A program made the position numbers and the translations under genes. Positions 1 through 8,076 of a stretch of DNA of 64,000 nucleotides are shown here, piece by piece. Within the stretch, counting starts at the first letter, position 1, and each line of letters starts with the position of its first letter. A model generated the notes under the pieces. It saw nothing but the letters and a program-made list of their open reading frames with translations. It was not told where the DNA came from and ran no database searches. Source of the DNA: UBA4408 sp002389785 (GTDB taxonomy: Bacteria; Bacteroidota; Bacteroidia; UBA4408); contig DAORJK010000003.1 of assembly GCA_035438985.1 (NCBI GenBank), positions 62,001-126,000 of the forward strand, in the 5' to 3' direction.

Positions 1-1061
1 TATTTATCAATTCCTTCTTCAATTTTGGGAATTAATTTCAAGGCCTTTTCAAATTCACCTGTTTGAGCATACAAGGTAAGTTCCAAACTGTAGGCACTCG
101 AAAAGAGCTTTACTTCTAAATCTTCGTTTTTGTTGGTTTCGAGTGTGTGTGGAATAGCCCTTAATTTTGCTAAATAAAACAACACTTCGGGATACTTTTT
201 TAACTGACTTGCCACATAAATTATATTCGTAAGTACCGAAAAATAAATGTTTGGTTCTTCTTTGAAAATAAAGGTAGTAGACTCAATTAACAAAACGTTT
301 TGATGCAAAAAACGGTAGCTGCTTTTATAATCGCCGATTCCAAAATAATAAGCAGAATAAATGTGGTTGCTTAAATACTTTGTTGCAGTTGTAAGTTCAC
401 TTTCGGGAATCTTTAGCAAGGTGGTATCAATTATGCGTTTAAATTTTTCAATTTCGTGTTGACTTCTTGCTTTGCCTTCCTTGTTTAACAACTGAAAAAA
501 ACGACTTTTAATATTCCAAAACTCTTTGTGAATTTTTATTTTATTAATCACCAATTTGTCTTGTTCCAATATTTGCTTAATGTCGTCTTCCGATTTTCCT
601 GAATAATTATCCTTTTCAATCAGCTCCTTTTCCCAACGATAAATGTCGAGCAGTGCTATGTGCTTTTCATACTTGGTAGCTAATTTTTTTGCGCTTATCA
701 AAATGCGTGAACATTGTTCGTACAAGGTTTTCTTAAAAAGTATTTCGGCATAGTGCAACATGTTTTTAAGCTGCGAATCAATGCTGCTTTCGCTGTTGTA
801 GGCATCCAAACTTCTTAAAATGGCATCGTACAGGCGGCTTTTAGCGATGCTGAATTGTCGAATAAAAATTTCCTTTTTAAACTGCTTTAGCAAAACTGCT
901 TCATCGTATACCTTCTGTTTGTCAATGGCATCAAAGAGTTTTACATAATTATTTTGTTCTCCAATGATGTGTCGCGAGGAATACAGTTTGAAATATCGCT
1001 TCTCGGGCTTTGATAGCGAATGAATAAGCTGGTGCAAATTTTCAGAAACTTTTACAGACAT
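1..1061 (-). CDS. Partial helical protein of unknown function, 3' end outside the window
   Basis: An open frame reads leftward from an ATG at 1061-1059 for 353 codons and reaches the window edge without a stop. The last two bases in the window begin a TA- codon, so the stop may lie right at the edge. The protein starts MSVKVSENLHQLIHSLSKPE and continues EKRYFKLYSSR. No signal peptide or membrane segment is seen. The rest is a long series of Leu/Lys/Glu-rich amphipathic helices resembling TPR-like or alpha-solenoid proteins. I recall similar cytoplasmic proteins beginning with a 'SLxKxEKRYFKL' stretch as common and uncharacterised in Bacteroidota, but cannot assign a function. A possible minus-strand -7 box (TAACTTTG, 1129-1122) lies about 60 nt upstream. 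Confidence 0.75.
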   Translation of the reverse strand, partial: MSVKVSENLHQLIHSLSKPEKRYFKLYSSRHIIGEQNNYVKLFDAIDKQKVYDEAVLLKQFKKEIFIRQFSIAKSRLYDAILRSLDAYNSESSIDSQLKNMLHYAEILFKKTLYEQCSRILISAKKLATKYEKHIALLDIYRWEKELIEKDNYSGKSEDDIKQILEQDKLVINKIKIHKEFWNIKSRFFQLLNKEGKARSQHEIEKFKRIIDTTLLKIPESELTTATKYLSNHIYSAYYFGIGDYKSSYRFLHQNVLLIESTTFIFKEEPNIYFSVLTNIIYVASQLKKYPEVLFYLAKLRAIPHTLETNKNEDLEVKLFSSAYSLELTLYAQTGEFEKALKLIPKIEEGIDK

Positions 1062-1454
1062 GTAATTTATTTTTAGAACGGTAGGGTTTAAACTTCTCTA
1101 TATATCAGTATTAATGCGCTGCAAAGTTACGCCTAAGGTTTCAAATGCTTGCTTAGACATGTATGTTTTTTCGCAAAGTAGGAAATGGCTTTGACTTGTA
1201 TAAAAAGCACTTTTTAAAATTCACCTCAATAGCTCTGAATACAAGCAAAGCACTCATTTTAGCGATCCATCAAATACAGTTAGACTTGTATAGATGCGCT
1301 AAATTTTGTTGGAAAATCAAGACTTGTAGCGGCTAATTTTACAGAAAAGGAGGGAGAAATATACGCCTTTCCGGTTTTATTAAATCGTTTAAAAGTACTG
1401 TTAAATAGGCGATTTAAGCAAAATTATAAAAAATTAGAACTAAAAATTATACAC
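1062..1454. other. Divergent intergenic region with three GACTTGTA repeats
   Basis: This 393-base gap separates two divergent genes and holds no convincing reading frame. The octamer GACTTGTA occurs three times in the same direction (1193, 1283, 1321). A minus-strand -7-like box TAACTTTG is at 1129-1122. I see no complete plus-strand promoter for the downstream gene. The last 70 bases before the ATG at 1455 are very A/T-rich, as is usual for Bacteroidota translation starts. Confidence 0.4.
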
Positions 1455-4400
1455 ATGAAAACAAAAGCTACACTAAAAACACCGGTACTTTTACTACTGG
1501 TAATTTGCTTTTTACGCGTTAGTGCGAGAGAAAATGTAGGTCAAAAAAACACTGCAATACCTCCACCAACTGCTAAATTAACTGCTGCCTGCTCACAAAG
1601 CGGTTCGCGCATCGATTTAGACATCAATAACGTACGCACCAAAATTTTGGGCGGGGGCGATATGTGGTGGGATTTAACCGACCCGAAGTATGAAATCCCA
1701 AAAGATTCGAAAAAGCATTCCTTATTTGCCGGTTCATTATGGATTGGAGGTTTATCGCAAGGCTCAAATTTAAAGGTTGCTGCAATGACCTATCGTCAAA
1801 CAGGAAACGATTTTTGGCCCGGTCCTTTAGATAAGAGCAATGCCTCGATAGAATCGCAGGTTTGTGCTCAATACGACCGACACTATTTGATTACACGAAA
1901 AGAAGTGGAAGAATTTAGAGCAAATTTTGAGGCACTTGGAAGCAGCGCCGTTGTTCCCGCTTCAATTGAAGGTTGGCCGGCCTTTGACAGATATGGAAAT
2001 GCTAATATTACACAACCATTGGCACCTTTTTACGATGCCGATCAAAATGGTGAATACAATCCATCGGGAGGTGATTATCCGGGTTACAGTTTTAAAAACG
2101 AAATGGGTGATTGTAAAACTGAAGCACAACTTTTTGGCGACCGCACCTTGTGGTGGGTATTCAACGACAAAGGGAATGTGCATACTGAATCAGACGGTGC
2201 ACAAGTTGGGCTTGAAATTCATGCGCAAGCATTTGCTTTTGCAACAAATGATGAAATAAATAACATGACCTTTTATCAGTATCAAATCTTCAATCGTTCG
2301 AGCGATAAATTAGATTCCTGTTATTTAGGAATGTGGGTTGATCCGGATTTAGGAAATCCGAACGATGACTATATTGGTTGTGATGTTGGAAGAGGTTTAG
2401 GTTTTTGTTACAATGGGGATGCTGACGATGATGGCAATGGAGAAAATCATTATGGGTTGAACCCTCCGGCTATTGGTATAGATTATTTTCAAGGACCACT
2501 AGCCGATGCTGACTCAATTGACAATCCAGCCAGTGCTACATTTAATGGAACAGGTTATGGGGATGGGATTGTTGACAATGAACGTTTGGGAATGGAGAAG
2601 TTTATGTTTTATAAAAACGATGGTTCTTTAGAAGGTAACCCCTCAAACACTTCTCAGTATTATGGCTACTTAAAAGGCAGATGGAAAGATAATAATCCGA
2701 TAACCTATGGAGGAAGCGGACGACTTAGCAGCACCATTTTGTGCAATTTTATGTTTCCATGGGATACAGACCCAAATAATCAGGGAAATCCATGGACTAT
2801 GACTGCACAAGTTGATGGACGCTTTATACATTCTTCGGGTATTTTTACTTTAAAACCTGGTTCAGTTAACATTGTAACTGTTGGAGCAGTATGGGCACAA
2901 GCCAGTTCCGGTGGGCCATTAGCCTCGGTAAATTTGATGAAAGCTGCCGACGACAAAGCACAACGCTTATTTGACAATTGTTTTGAAGTATTAAATGGTC
3001 CGGATGCACCTGATATGAGCTTTAGAGAATTAGACAAGGAAATAATCATTTACCTATCCAACAAAAAAAATTCGAACAATTACCAAGATAAATACATTGA
3101 GTTAGATCCCGGTATTGCAAGTCCTCCGGGCGTTAACCCTCCTTACGATCCTTATTATCGCTTTCAGGGATATCAAATTTTTCAAATGAAAAATGCCGAT
3201 GCTTCGGTTGCCGATATTTACAATCCCGATCTTGCACGTTTAGTAGCACAATCGGATATAAAAGATGGTGTTTCACAATTGGTAAATTTTAAGTACGAGC
3301 CTTCACTAAATGCCAACATACCTCAACTCGAAGTAGTAGGTGAAGACAAAGGAATTTCAAAGTCGTTTCGAATACGCGAAGATGCCTTTGCTTCAGGAGA
3401 CAAGCGGTTAATTAACCACAAAAAGTACTATTACCTAGCATTGGCTTACGGTTACAACAATTACAAAACCTACGACCAGCAAGACCCATTGACATTTGAC
3501 GGTCAAAAAACTCCTTACAAAGCCGGGAGAAATAATGTAGGAAAAGCCGGTAAACCTTACACCGTTATTCCACATATTGTTGCTCCTGAAAGTAATGGAA
3601 CTGTTGCCAATTCGGAATATGGAATGCAACCGGAAATTACGCGTATTGAAGGACAAGGAAATGGAGGCTTTGCACTTGAACTAACCGACGAATCAGAAAA
3701 AGCAATATTAGCCGATCCTAACTTTAAGCAAATAACCTATAAAGCAGGTGCCGGTCCTGTAAATATAAAAGTAATAGACCCATTGGCAGTAGTTCCGGCA
3801 AAGTATGTACTTAAATTGCTAACACCGGGATTAACCCCAACCGCAATTAACAAAGCGAACTGGAGCATTACCAATACCAGCACAGGCCAAACCATTAATT
3901 CTGAAAACACCATTGATGTGGGAGCTGAACAGTTGACCAACTGGGGATTTTCGGTAAACCTTGCACAAAGTTTTGATCCTGGAACAGCTTCCTCGGTTAA
4001 CAATGGATTTATTAGCGGTACAATTGAGTTTGCCGATAATAACAAACGTTGGTTAAGCGGAATTCCTGATGGAGATTTCCCATTTCCGGTAAACTGGATT
4101 CGTGCGGGAACAGTTTCAAATACTATTCCCGATATATTAACCGATGATTATGACAATGTGGATGTAGCTTCAATTTATGAAAACATTATTCCGGCGAACA
4201 TTGGTTACGGTATTGGAGGTACCTGGGCTCCCTATCGCTTGTGTGCTCAAACTACTATAGCTGCAGTTCCGGGTTCTCCATCACCGGGTGTATTTTGCGG
4301 ACCGGCCTATGCAGACGCAACCATCATGAACAACACTTCCAATTTTTCAAATTTAGCAAGTGTTGATGTGGTGATAACAAGTGATAGAAGTAAGTGGACC

Positions 4401-5456
4401 AGGTGTGTTGTTTTTGAAACTAACGACGACACTGTTCAATCTCCCACCTTGTACCGTACGCGTAAATTTGATTTGCGAAATGCAGCTTCGGTTGATATGG
4501 ATGGAAATCCGGATAATTCGGGAACCAGAGGTATGAGTTGGTTTCCGGGTTATGCTATTAATATAGAAACGGGAGAACGCTTAAACATGGCATTTGGCGA
4601 GGATTCGCACTTTGATGGGGTAAGTTCATTAACCAATGAAAACGGAGCCGACATGAAATGGAATCCAACTTCAAATGCTGATTTTAACAATATCTTTAGC
4701 ACTACACCCAATCCGGCTTTGGGTGGCAAGCATTATATTTATGTGTTTAATAACAACATGATTAACGATAAGAATCTTGCTATTGACACCAACGATGTTC
4801 CGGCTTATGATTCGTGCAGATTTGTTTATAACAAGATGCGACAAGGTAATTTTCACCCAAATAATTTAATCAAGCGGCAAGTATTTAAAGATATTATTTG
4901 GACCTCTATTCCGCTTTTAGCACCCAACCAGCAATTATTAGCCTGCGATGTTCGAGTTAAATTAAGGGTAACAAAACCTTACGAAAATAATTTCGCGGCA
5001 AGCGGATATAGAATTGATAATACTGTAAACAATTTAGGTCCACAAGCGAATCCTGCGAGTAATGGCAACTATCCTATGTATAGTTTCACTACATACGATT
5101 TTGCTCCTAAAAAATACGATAGGGTAACGGCCGAAAACGCCTTGCAGTTGATTAATGTTGTGCCTAATCCTTATTACGCATATTCGGCCTATGAGCAAAA
5201 TCAAGTTGATAATGAAATTAAGATTACCAACTTACCTCAAAAATGCAACATTCGAATTTACACAATGAATGGAGTTTTGGTGCGGGAGTTTAAGAAAGAT
5301 GAAGCCTTGACTTCGCTCAATTGGGATTTAAAAAACCAAGTGGGAATTCCGGTGTCGAGTGGAGCTTATTTAATTTATGTGAACGCACCCAACATTGGCG
5401 AAAAAGTAGTAAGGTGGTTTGGTGCCATGCGACCTTTGGATTTGGATAGTTATTGA
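1455..5456 (+). CDS. Large secreted protein with a T9SS-type C-terminal region
   Basis: The 1333-residue protein has an N-terminal signal peptide (positively charged start, then PVLLLLVICFLRVSA, residues about 10-24), so it is exported by Sec. The body is rich in Asn, Asp, Gly and aromatic residues, as in extracellular beta-sandwich proteins, and has Asp/Gly stretches such as GDADDDGNGE near residue 320 that could bind calcium. The last 100 residues (from VVPNPYYAYSAYEQNQ) match the FlgD/T9SS-type C-terminal fold, with TNLPQKCNIRIYTMNG, then a VSSGAYLIYV strand and a conserved end, MRPLDLDSY. Bacteroidota proteins of this kind are released or anchored at the cell surface by type IX secretion. 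No enzyme domain is recognisable. A hairpin terminator follows, so it is probably monocistronic. Confidence 0.85.
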   Translation: MKTKATLKTPVLLLLVICFLRVSARENVGQKNTAIPPPTAKLTAACSQSGSRIDLDINNVRTKILGGGDMWWDLTDPKYEIPKDSKKHSLFAGSLWIGGLSQGSNLKVAAMTYRQTGNDFWPGPLDKSNASIESQVCAQYDRHYLITRKEVEEFRANFEALGSSAVVPASIEGWPAFDRYGNANITQPLAPFYDADQNGEYNPSGGDYPGYSFKNEMGDCKTEAQLFGDRTLWWVFNDKGNVHTESDGAQVGLEIHAQAFAFATNDEINNMTFYQYQIFNRSSDKLDSCYLGMWVDPDLGNPNDDYIGCDVGRGLGFCYNGDADDDGNGENHYGLNPPAIGIDYFQGPLADADSIDNPASATFNGTGYGDGIVDNERLGMEKFMFYKNDGSLEGNPSNTSQYYGYLKGRWKDNNPITYGGSGRLSSTILCNFMFPWDTDPNNQGNPWTMTAQVDGRFIHSSGIFTLKPGSVNIVTVGAVWAQASSGGPLASVNLMKAADDKAQRLFDNCFEVLNGPDAPDMSFRELDKEIIIYLSNKKNSNNYQDKYIELDPGIASPPGVNPPYDPYYRFQGYQIFQMKNADASVADIYNPDLARLVAQSDIKDGVSQLVNFKYEPSLNANIPQLEVVGEDKGISKSFRIREDAFASGDKRLINHKKYYYLALAYGYNNYKTYDQQDPLTFDGQKTPYKAGRNNVGKAGKPYTVIPHIVAPESNGTVANSEYGMQPEITRIEGQGNGGFALELTDESEKAILADPNFKQITYKAGAGPVNIKVIDPLAVVPAKYVLKLLTPGLTPTAINKANWSITNTSTGQTINSENTIDVGAEQLTNWGFSVNLAQSFDPGTASSVNNGFISGTIEFADNNKRWLSGIPDGDFPFPVNWIRAGTVSNTIPDILTDDYDNVDVASIYENIIPANIGYGIGGTWAPYRLCAQTTIAAVPGSPSPGVFCGPAYADATIMNNTSNFSNLASVDVVITSDRSKWTRCVVFETNDDTVQSPTLYRTRKFDLRNAASVDMDGNPDNSGTRGMSWFPGYAINIETGERLNMAFGEDSHFDGVSSLTNENGADMKWNPTSNADFNNIFSTTPNPALGGKHYIYVFNNNMINDKNLAIDTNDVPAYDSCRFVYNKMRQGNFHPNNLIKRQVFKDIIWTSIPLLAPNQQLLACDVRVKLRVTKPYENNFAASGYRIDNTVNNLGPQANPASNGNYPMYSFTTYDFAPKKYDRVTAENALQLINVVPNPYYAYSAYEQNQVDNEIKITNLPQKCNIRIYTMNGVLVREFKKDEALTSLNWDLKNQVGIPVSSGAYLIYVNAPNIGEKVVRWFGAMRPLDLDSY

Positions 5457-5486
5457 GTTTAGTTTAGTTTGGTTAGTTGTTTTGAA

Positions 5487-5520
5487 TAAAGCCTCAATGT
5501 AGCAATACTTTGAGGCTTTA
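5487..5520 (+). terminator. Hairpin terminator after the secreted protein gene
   Basis: A perfect 11-bp stem (TAAAGCCTCAA at 5487-5497 with TTGAGGCTTTA at 5510-5520) encloses a 12-nt loop, 30 nt after the stop codon. The following T run (CAATTTT) is short, so termination strength is uncertain. Confidence 0.65.
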
Positions 5521-5543
5521 CAATTTTAAACACTGAACTCCAA

Positions 5544-5608
5544 ACTGGCGCGCGCTTGTAGCGCGTGACCAATGCACTTGCTATTAAATACACATATCTT
5601 AATTTTGC
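5544..5608 (+). repeat. RAYT-element left end, copy 1 (REP hairpin plus promoter)
   Basis: This segment matches the left end of the RAYT element at 7278 almost base for base. It consists of the imperfect REP palindrome starting ACTGGCGCGCGCTTGTAGCG (5544-5569), with core stem CGCGCT-TGT-AGCGCG, then a conserved spacer through TAATTTTGC (5608), where similarity stops abruptly. No transposase follows, so this is a solo end. It sits directly upstream of the orphan RHS gene and carries a complete promoter in that direction. Confidence 0.85.
5578..5607 (+). promoter_or_regulatory. Promoter carried by REP copy 1, pointing at the RHS orphan
   Basis: TTG at 5578-5580, a 19-nt spacer and TAATTTTG at 5600-5607 match the Bacteroidota primary-sigma consensus (-33 TTG, 19-21 nt, -7 TAnnTTTG). 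The same block is present in the three other left-end copies. Transcription would enter the RHS gene about 150 nt downstream. Confidence 0.55.
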
Positions 5609-5623
5609 TCTTACTTGTCCGCA

Positions 5624-5665
5624 TTTAGCGTAGCGTAACGAGGATGTTTTATAGTTTGCGTTTAC
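5624..5665 (+). repeat. 42-bp dispersed repeat, copy 1
   Basis: The stretch from TTTAGCGTAGCGTAACGAGG to GTTTGCGTTTAC recurs at 8998-9039 with 38 of 42 bases identical. Both copies lie next to REP/RAYT ends, but on opposite sides: here after a left end, there before one. Its origin is unknown. It may be another part of the ancestral mobile unit. Confidence 0.7.
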
Positions 5666-5761
5666 TCCTGTCTTGTTTAGTTTTAAGTAGTCGTGATTCG
5701 GCTGCGCCTTAATTGTAACACAATAAACAAAAAATTCCGATTTTAAAAATAAATTTGTGCT

Positions 5762-6862
5762 ATGAGTGACGTTGCAGCAAATAAAACAAATCAAAGTTTC
5801 GATGTTTGCTTGTCCCGACCTTTTTTTCGGGAGGGCAATGCCCGCAACCCTGCCGACTGGACCACTAACAACATACCCAACCTCCCCAATTGGCTGTACC
5901 GCGGCTACACCGGACACGAACACCTAAAAGAATTTGCACTAATAAACATGAACGGACGTATGTACGATCCTGTACTTGCTCGCTTTTTGAGCCCCGATAA
6001 ATTGTTGCAAAACCCAAGTAATACTCAAAATTACAATGGCTACAGTTATGTACTTAATAATCCTTTAAAATATACTGACCCTAGTGGATGGGCGTATATT
6101 GGACATCGTTATTACGAAAGAAAAATTGATTCACAAATCACCCCCGATAGTGGAGACGAAATGGATGCAGTTGTAAAAGGACAATATACCATTGATGGTA
6201 TGCCAATTAGTAAGGAATTGGCATTGGCTTTACTTCGAGTAAAAGATGACAAGGGCGACAATGTTTTTATGCAAGAAAAGCATTTTAATGAATTTGTATT
6301 TGTTTATGATAACGATCCACTAACCGACCAAATATTCGATTCAGAGGAAAAGGCCGAAGCTGCTATTGAAGCTAAACATTCTAGAAATAAAGAATTAAGA
6401 GCAAAGCAAGATAAATTTAACAATGAAGCTCAAGCAAATAGTGCAGCAATAGCTGCTGTTGCCTTGGCTAGTTATGAGCCAGTAGCAATAGTAATTGGAG
6501 AAGCTTTAGCAGCATTCGCTGCTGTTGCAACAGCTCCTGCAACAATAGCTGTAATTGCTATTGCAGGAATTGCGACAATTGGATACCAGTTGAACTCAGA
6601 AACAATTGGTGGGAAGGATGGTTATTATACAGAGAGGGGTCCGCAAGATAATGGAGTTGAAAGAAAGGATCCCCAAGAAATTAACAAGGGTTATGATGAT
6701 GGGAATTTTAATCTTAAACCAAATACACCAAGTTGGATAAAATGGATATTTGCTGTTGGTGGTCTTTATGGGATTTATAAAGCTTATAAAGATCAGATGC
6801 CTAAAGACAATACTGCTATTCCAACTGTTGACCCTAATAGATTTTTAATCAAAAAAAAGTAA
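5762..6862 (+). CDS. Orphan RHS C-terminal fragment with a polymorphic toxin-like tip
   Basis: Residues about 12-110 are the end of an RHS repeat-associated core: NPADW, YRGYTGHEHL, NMNGRMYDPVLARFLSPD, then YSYVLNNPLKYTDPSGW, the usual junction before a variable toxin domain. The thousand or more residues that normally precede it are missing, so this is an orphan tip. The 255-residue tail is of no family I recognise. It is charged at first and then has Ala/Ile/Val-rich hydrophobic stretches (about residues 222-272) and another near 325-340 (WIKWIFAVGGLYGIY), suggesting membrane insertion. A -7 box (TAAATTTG, 5750-5757) lies four bases before the ATG. Two tiny membrane-protein genes follow after five bases, the position expected for immunity genes. 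Toxin activity is inferred. The core also contains an in-frame hairpin insertion (5813-5832). Confidence 0.75.
   Translation: MSDVAANKTNQSFDVCLSRPFFREGNARNPADWTTNNIPNLPNWLYRGYTGHEHLKEFALINMNGRMYDPVLARFLSPDKLLQNPSNTQNYNGYSYVLNNPLKYTDPSGWAYIGHRYYERKIDSQITPDSGDEMDAVVKGQYTIDGMPISKELALALLRVKDDKGDNVFMQEKHFNEFVFVYDNDPLTDQIFDSEEKAEAAIEAKHSRNKELRAKQDKFNNEAQANSAAIAAVALASYEPVAIVIGEALAAFAAVATAPATIAVIAIAGIATIGYQLNSETIGGKDGYYTERGPQDNGVERKDPQEINKGYDDGNFNLKPNTPSWIKWIFAVGGLYGIYKAYKDQMPKDNTAIPTVDPNRFLIKKK
5813..5832 (+). repeat. In-frame hairpin insertion inside the RHS core
   Basis: TCCCGA (5813-5818) and TCGGGA (5827-5832) form a perfect stem around a C/T-rich loop. The family usually reads S-[FY]-D-A-W-G-x-x-R-N-P here. 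In this copy AW is replaced by about ten unrelated residues encoded by the hairpin, and the frame is kept, suggesting a small palindromic insertion. Confidence 0.5.
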
Positions 6863-6867
6863 GCACT

Positions 6868-7065
6868 ATGAAAAATATTCTTTTCTGGAAAAAGATATCC
6901 CTCTTTTCAAGTTATATATTGGGGGGATTTTTTATTATTCAAATTTTTTTAAAAAAGTACTTTATTAATATAATTGGAGCATTAGCAATTTTTGCATTCA
7001 TTATTTTAATACTTTTTATAGTTTCAGAGTTTATGATCTTACATTTAAAAAGAAATCAAAAATGA
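6868..7065 (+). CDS. Small membrane protein, candidate RHS immunity component A, copy 1
   Basis: This 65-residue protein has two hydrophobic segments (about residues 12-27 and 32-54) and basic ends (MKNILFWKK and LKRNQK), so it should be an inner-membrane hairpin. It starts five bases after the toxin stop and its stop region overlaps the next gene by four bases (ATGA), implying translational coupling. It is clearly paralogous to the protein at 8077-8277, sharing the pattern N-L/I-x-FW-K, a lone K-Y after the first span and SE-hM-x-x-x-L-x-R at the end. The gene is strongly A/T-rich compared with flanking housekeeping genes. I recognise no named family. An immunity role is inferred from position and duplication with the toxin tail. 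Confidence 0.65.
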   Translation: MKNILFWKKISLFSSYILGGFFIIQIFLKKYFINIIGALAIFAFIILILFIVSEFMILHLKRNQK

Positions 7066-7274
7066 CACAATTCACTTGGAAAAAAGTAATTTTAATAGAA
7101 AAAATAATATCAATATTGCTAACAATTAATATTATTTTAGTGATATTAAATAATGAAAATTTTTTTTTGATTTTTTACAGTGATTTAATAAATTATTTTT
7201 TTTGGTTAAGTTTGGGGATATACATTGGCTTTAAATTGTGCAAAAAGGAATGTTTCAATTCTCAGGATAAATAA
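7062..7274 (+). CDS. Small membrane protein, candidate RHS immunity component B, copy 1
   Basis: The 70-residue product has two hydrophobic spans (about residues 15-30 and 38-56) ending in YFFWLSLGIYIGFKLCKKE. That block is nearly identical to YLFWLSLGLYLGFRLCKYE in the protein at 8270-8500, so the two genes are paralogues. It overlaps gene A by four bases and is followed within four bases by the REP left end at 7278, so any original downstream sequence has been displaced. The family is unknown to me. Together with gene A it forms a conserved two-gene module after an RHS toxin tail, most simply read as a membrane-embedded immunity pair. Confidence 0.65.
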   Translation: MTQFTWKKVILIEKIISILLTINIILVILNNENFFLIFYSDLINYFFWLSLGIYIGFKLCKKECFNSQDK

Positions 7275-7314
7275 ACCCACACTGGCGCGCGCTTGTAGCG
7301 CGTGACCAATGCAC

Positions 7315-7344
7315 TTGCTACTTAATGCACATATCTTAATTTTG
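7315..7344 (+). promoter_or_regulatory. RAYT promoter inside the element's left end
   Basis: TTG (7315-7317), a 19-nt spacer and TAATTTTG (7337-7344) fit the Bacteroidota consensus exactly. The -7 box ends five bases before the ancestral transposase ATG at 7350, so the transcript would be almost leaderless. Confidence 0.6.
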
Positions 7345-7349
7345 CACAG

Positions 7350-7894
7350 ATGTCAGAAAATATAAGTTCAGGGATCCGGAAGGTATTTATTTTGTTACAC
7401 CAACCATTGTTGGTTGGCTTGATGTTTTTACAAAAAAGGAGTACTGCGAAATTATTTTAACCTCATTAAGCTACTGCCAAAAAGAAAAGGGTTTAATTAT
7501 TCATGCTTGGTGCATTATGAGCAGCCACTTGCATTTAATTGTGAGTAGCAAACAAAATAAGTTGGAAGATATATTGCGCGATTTTAAAACATTTACCAGT
7601 AAAGCGATTACACAACAATTGATAACCGGAAATGATAGCCGAAAGGAATGGATGCTTTCAATCTTTAAACAAGAAGCAGGCAAGATTAAAAGAGTAAATG
7701 GATATAAGGTTTGGCAAGATGGAAACCATCCTGTTCAGTTAGACACAAATAAAATGTTGGATGAACGGCTTAATTACTTACATCAGAATCCGGTTGAGGC
7801 AGGAATGGTGCTAAATGAAGAAGATTATTTTTACAGTTCCGCAAAAGACTATGCAAATCAAAAAGGTTTATTAGAAATTGAATTAATTGAATGA
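7350..7894 (+). pseudogene. RAYT (REP-associated Y1/HUH transposase), frameshifted just after the start
   Basis: The reading frame covers the whole Y1_Tnp-like domain: KFRDPEGIYFVTPTIVGWLD, then CIMSSHLHLIV with the HUH metal site (His-Leu-His), a KEWMLSIFK region, and LNYLHQNPVEAG, the conserved Tyr/Asn-Pro block near the C-terminus. The ATG at 7350 is out of frame with it: after ATGTCAG there are four A's where the copies at 8853 and 9113 have five. Restoring one A gives a continuous protein of about 182 residues starting MSEKYKFRDP. As it stands only an internal start at 7517 (Met-Ser-Ser-His) is available, giving 125 residues that keep the HUH motif but lack the first strand of the fold. 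It could be a true pseudogene, use slippage at the A run, or be a sequencing error. Confidence 0.8.
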
Positions 7895-7945
7895 ATCATA
7901 CTAACATTGATGTGCAGTGGTCACGCGCTACAAGCGCGCGCCAGT

Positions 7946-8072
7946 CGGGGGAAAACTTGTATATGAAATGTATGACGAGTACAATAATCATATGAATAAT
8001 TTAGGACCTATTATTGCTCCAAGAGATAATACTAATGTTGTACCTCAATTTGTTCCTTATCGCCCAAGATAA
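7946..8072 (+). pseudogene. C-terminal stump of a second RHS-type toxin
   Basis: An open frame enters from the right REP end and runs to a TAA at 8070-8072, ending YEMYDEYNNHMNNLG, then PRDNTNVVPQFVPYRPR. Its VYEMYDEYNNHM lines up with LYGIYKAYKDQM near the end of the intact toxin tail at 5762-6862 (Tyr at positions 2, 5 and 8 and the final Met shared), and both continue with a DNT motif. It stops four bases before a small membrane-protein gene, mirroring the five-base gap after the first toxin. I read it as the remnant of a homologous toxin whose upstream part was removed at the REP boundary. There is no start codon of its own that would give a useful protein. Confidence 0.65.
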
Positions 8073-8076
8073 AATT

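Larger units (their letters stand above)
7278..7945 (+). mobile_element. REP-bounded RAYT element, nearly complete
   Basis: A 668-bp unit is bounded by a left REP end (7278-7306, CACACTGGCGCGCGCTTGTA then GCGCGTGAC) and its inverted copy on the right (7920-7945, GTCACGCGCTACAAGCGCGC then GCCAGT). Between them are a promoter-bearing spacer and one REP-associated tyrosine (Y1/HUH) transposase gene. It lies between the immunity-like gene at 7274 and the stump of a second toxin tail beginning near 7946, so it either inserted into, or recombined to delete most of, that second toxin. RAYTs are normally domesticated single-copy enzymes. Here a full copy plus truncated copies lie within 2 kb. Confidence 0.8.

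Noticed and set aside
5459..5923. A 154-codon minus-strand frame across the REP copy and the RHS start
   Set aside because: It runs through the terminator, the REP palindrome and the antisense of the RHS core, and its product resembles nothing. The plus-strand RHS frame explains the region.
8014..8076. Upstream start for the small membrane protein (adding 21 residues)
   Set aside because: The added codons overlap the toxin stump in a different frame, and the paralogue at 6868 starts at the position equivalent to 8077.
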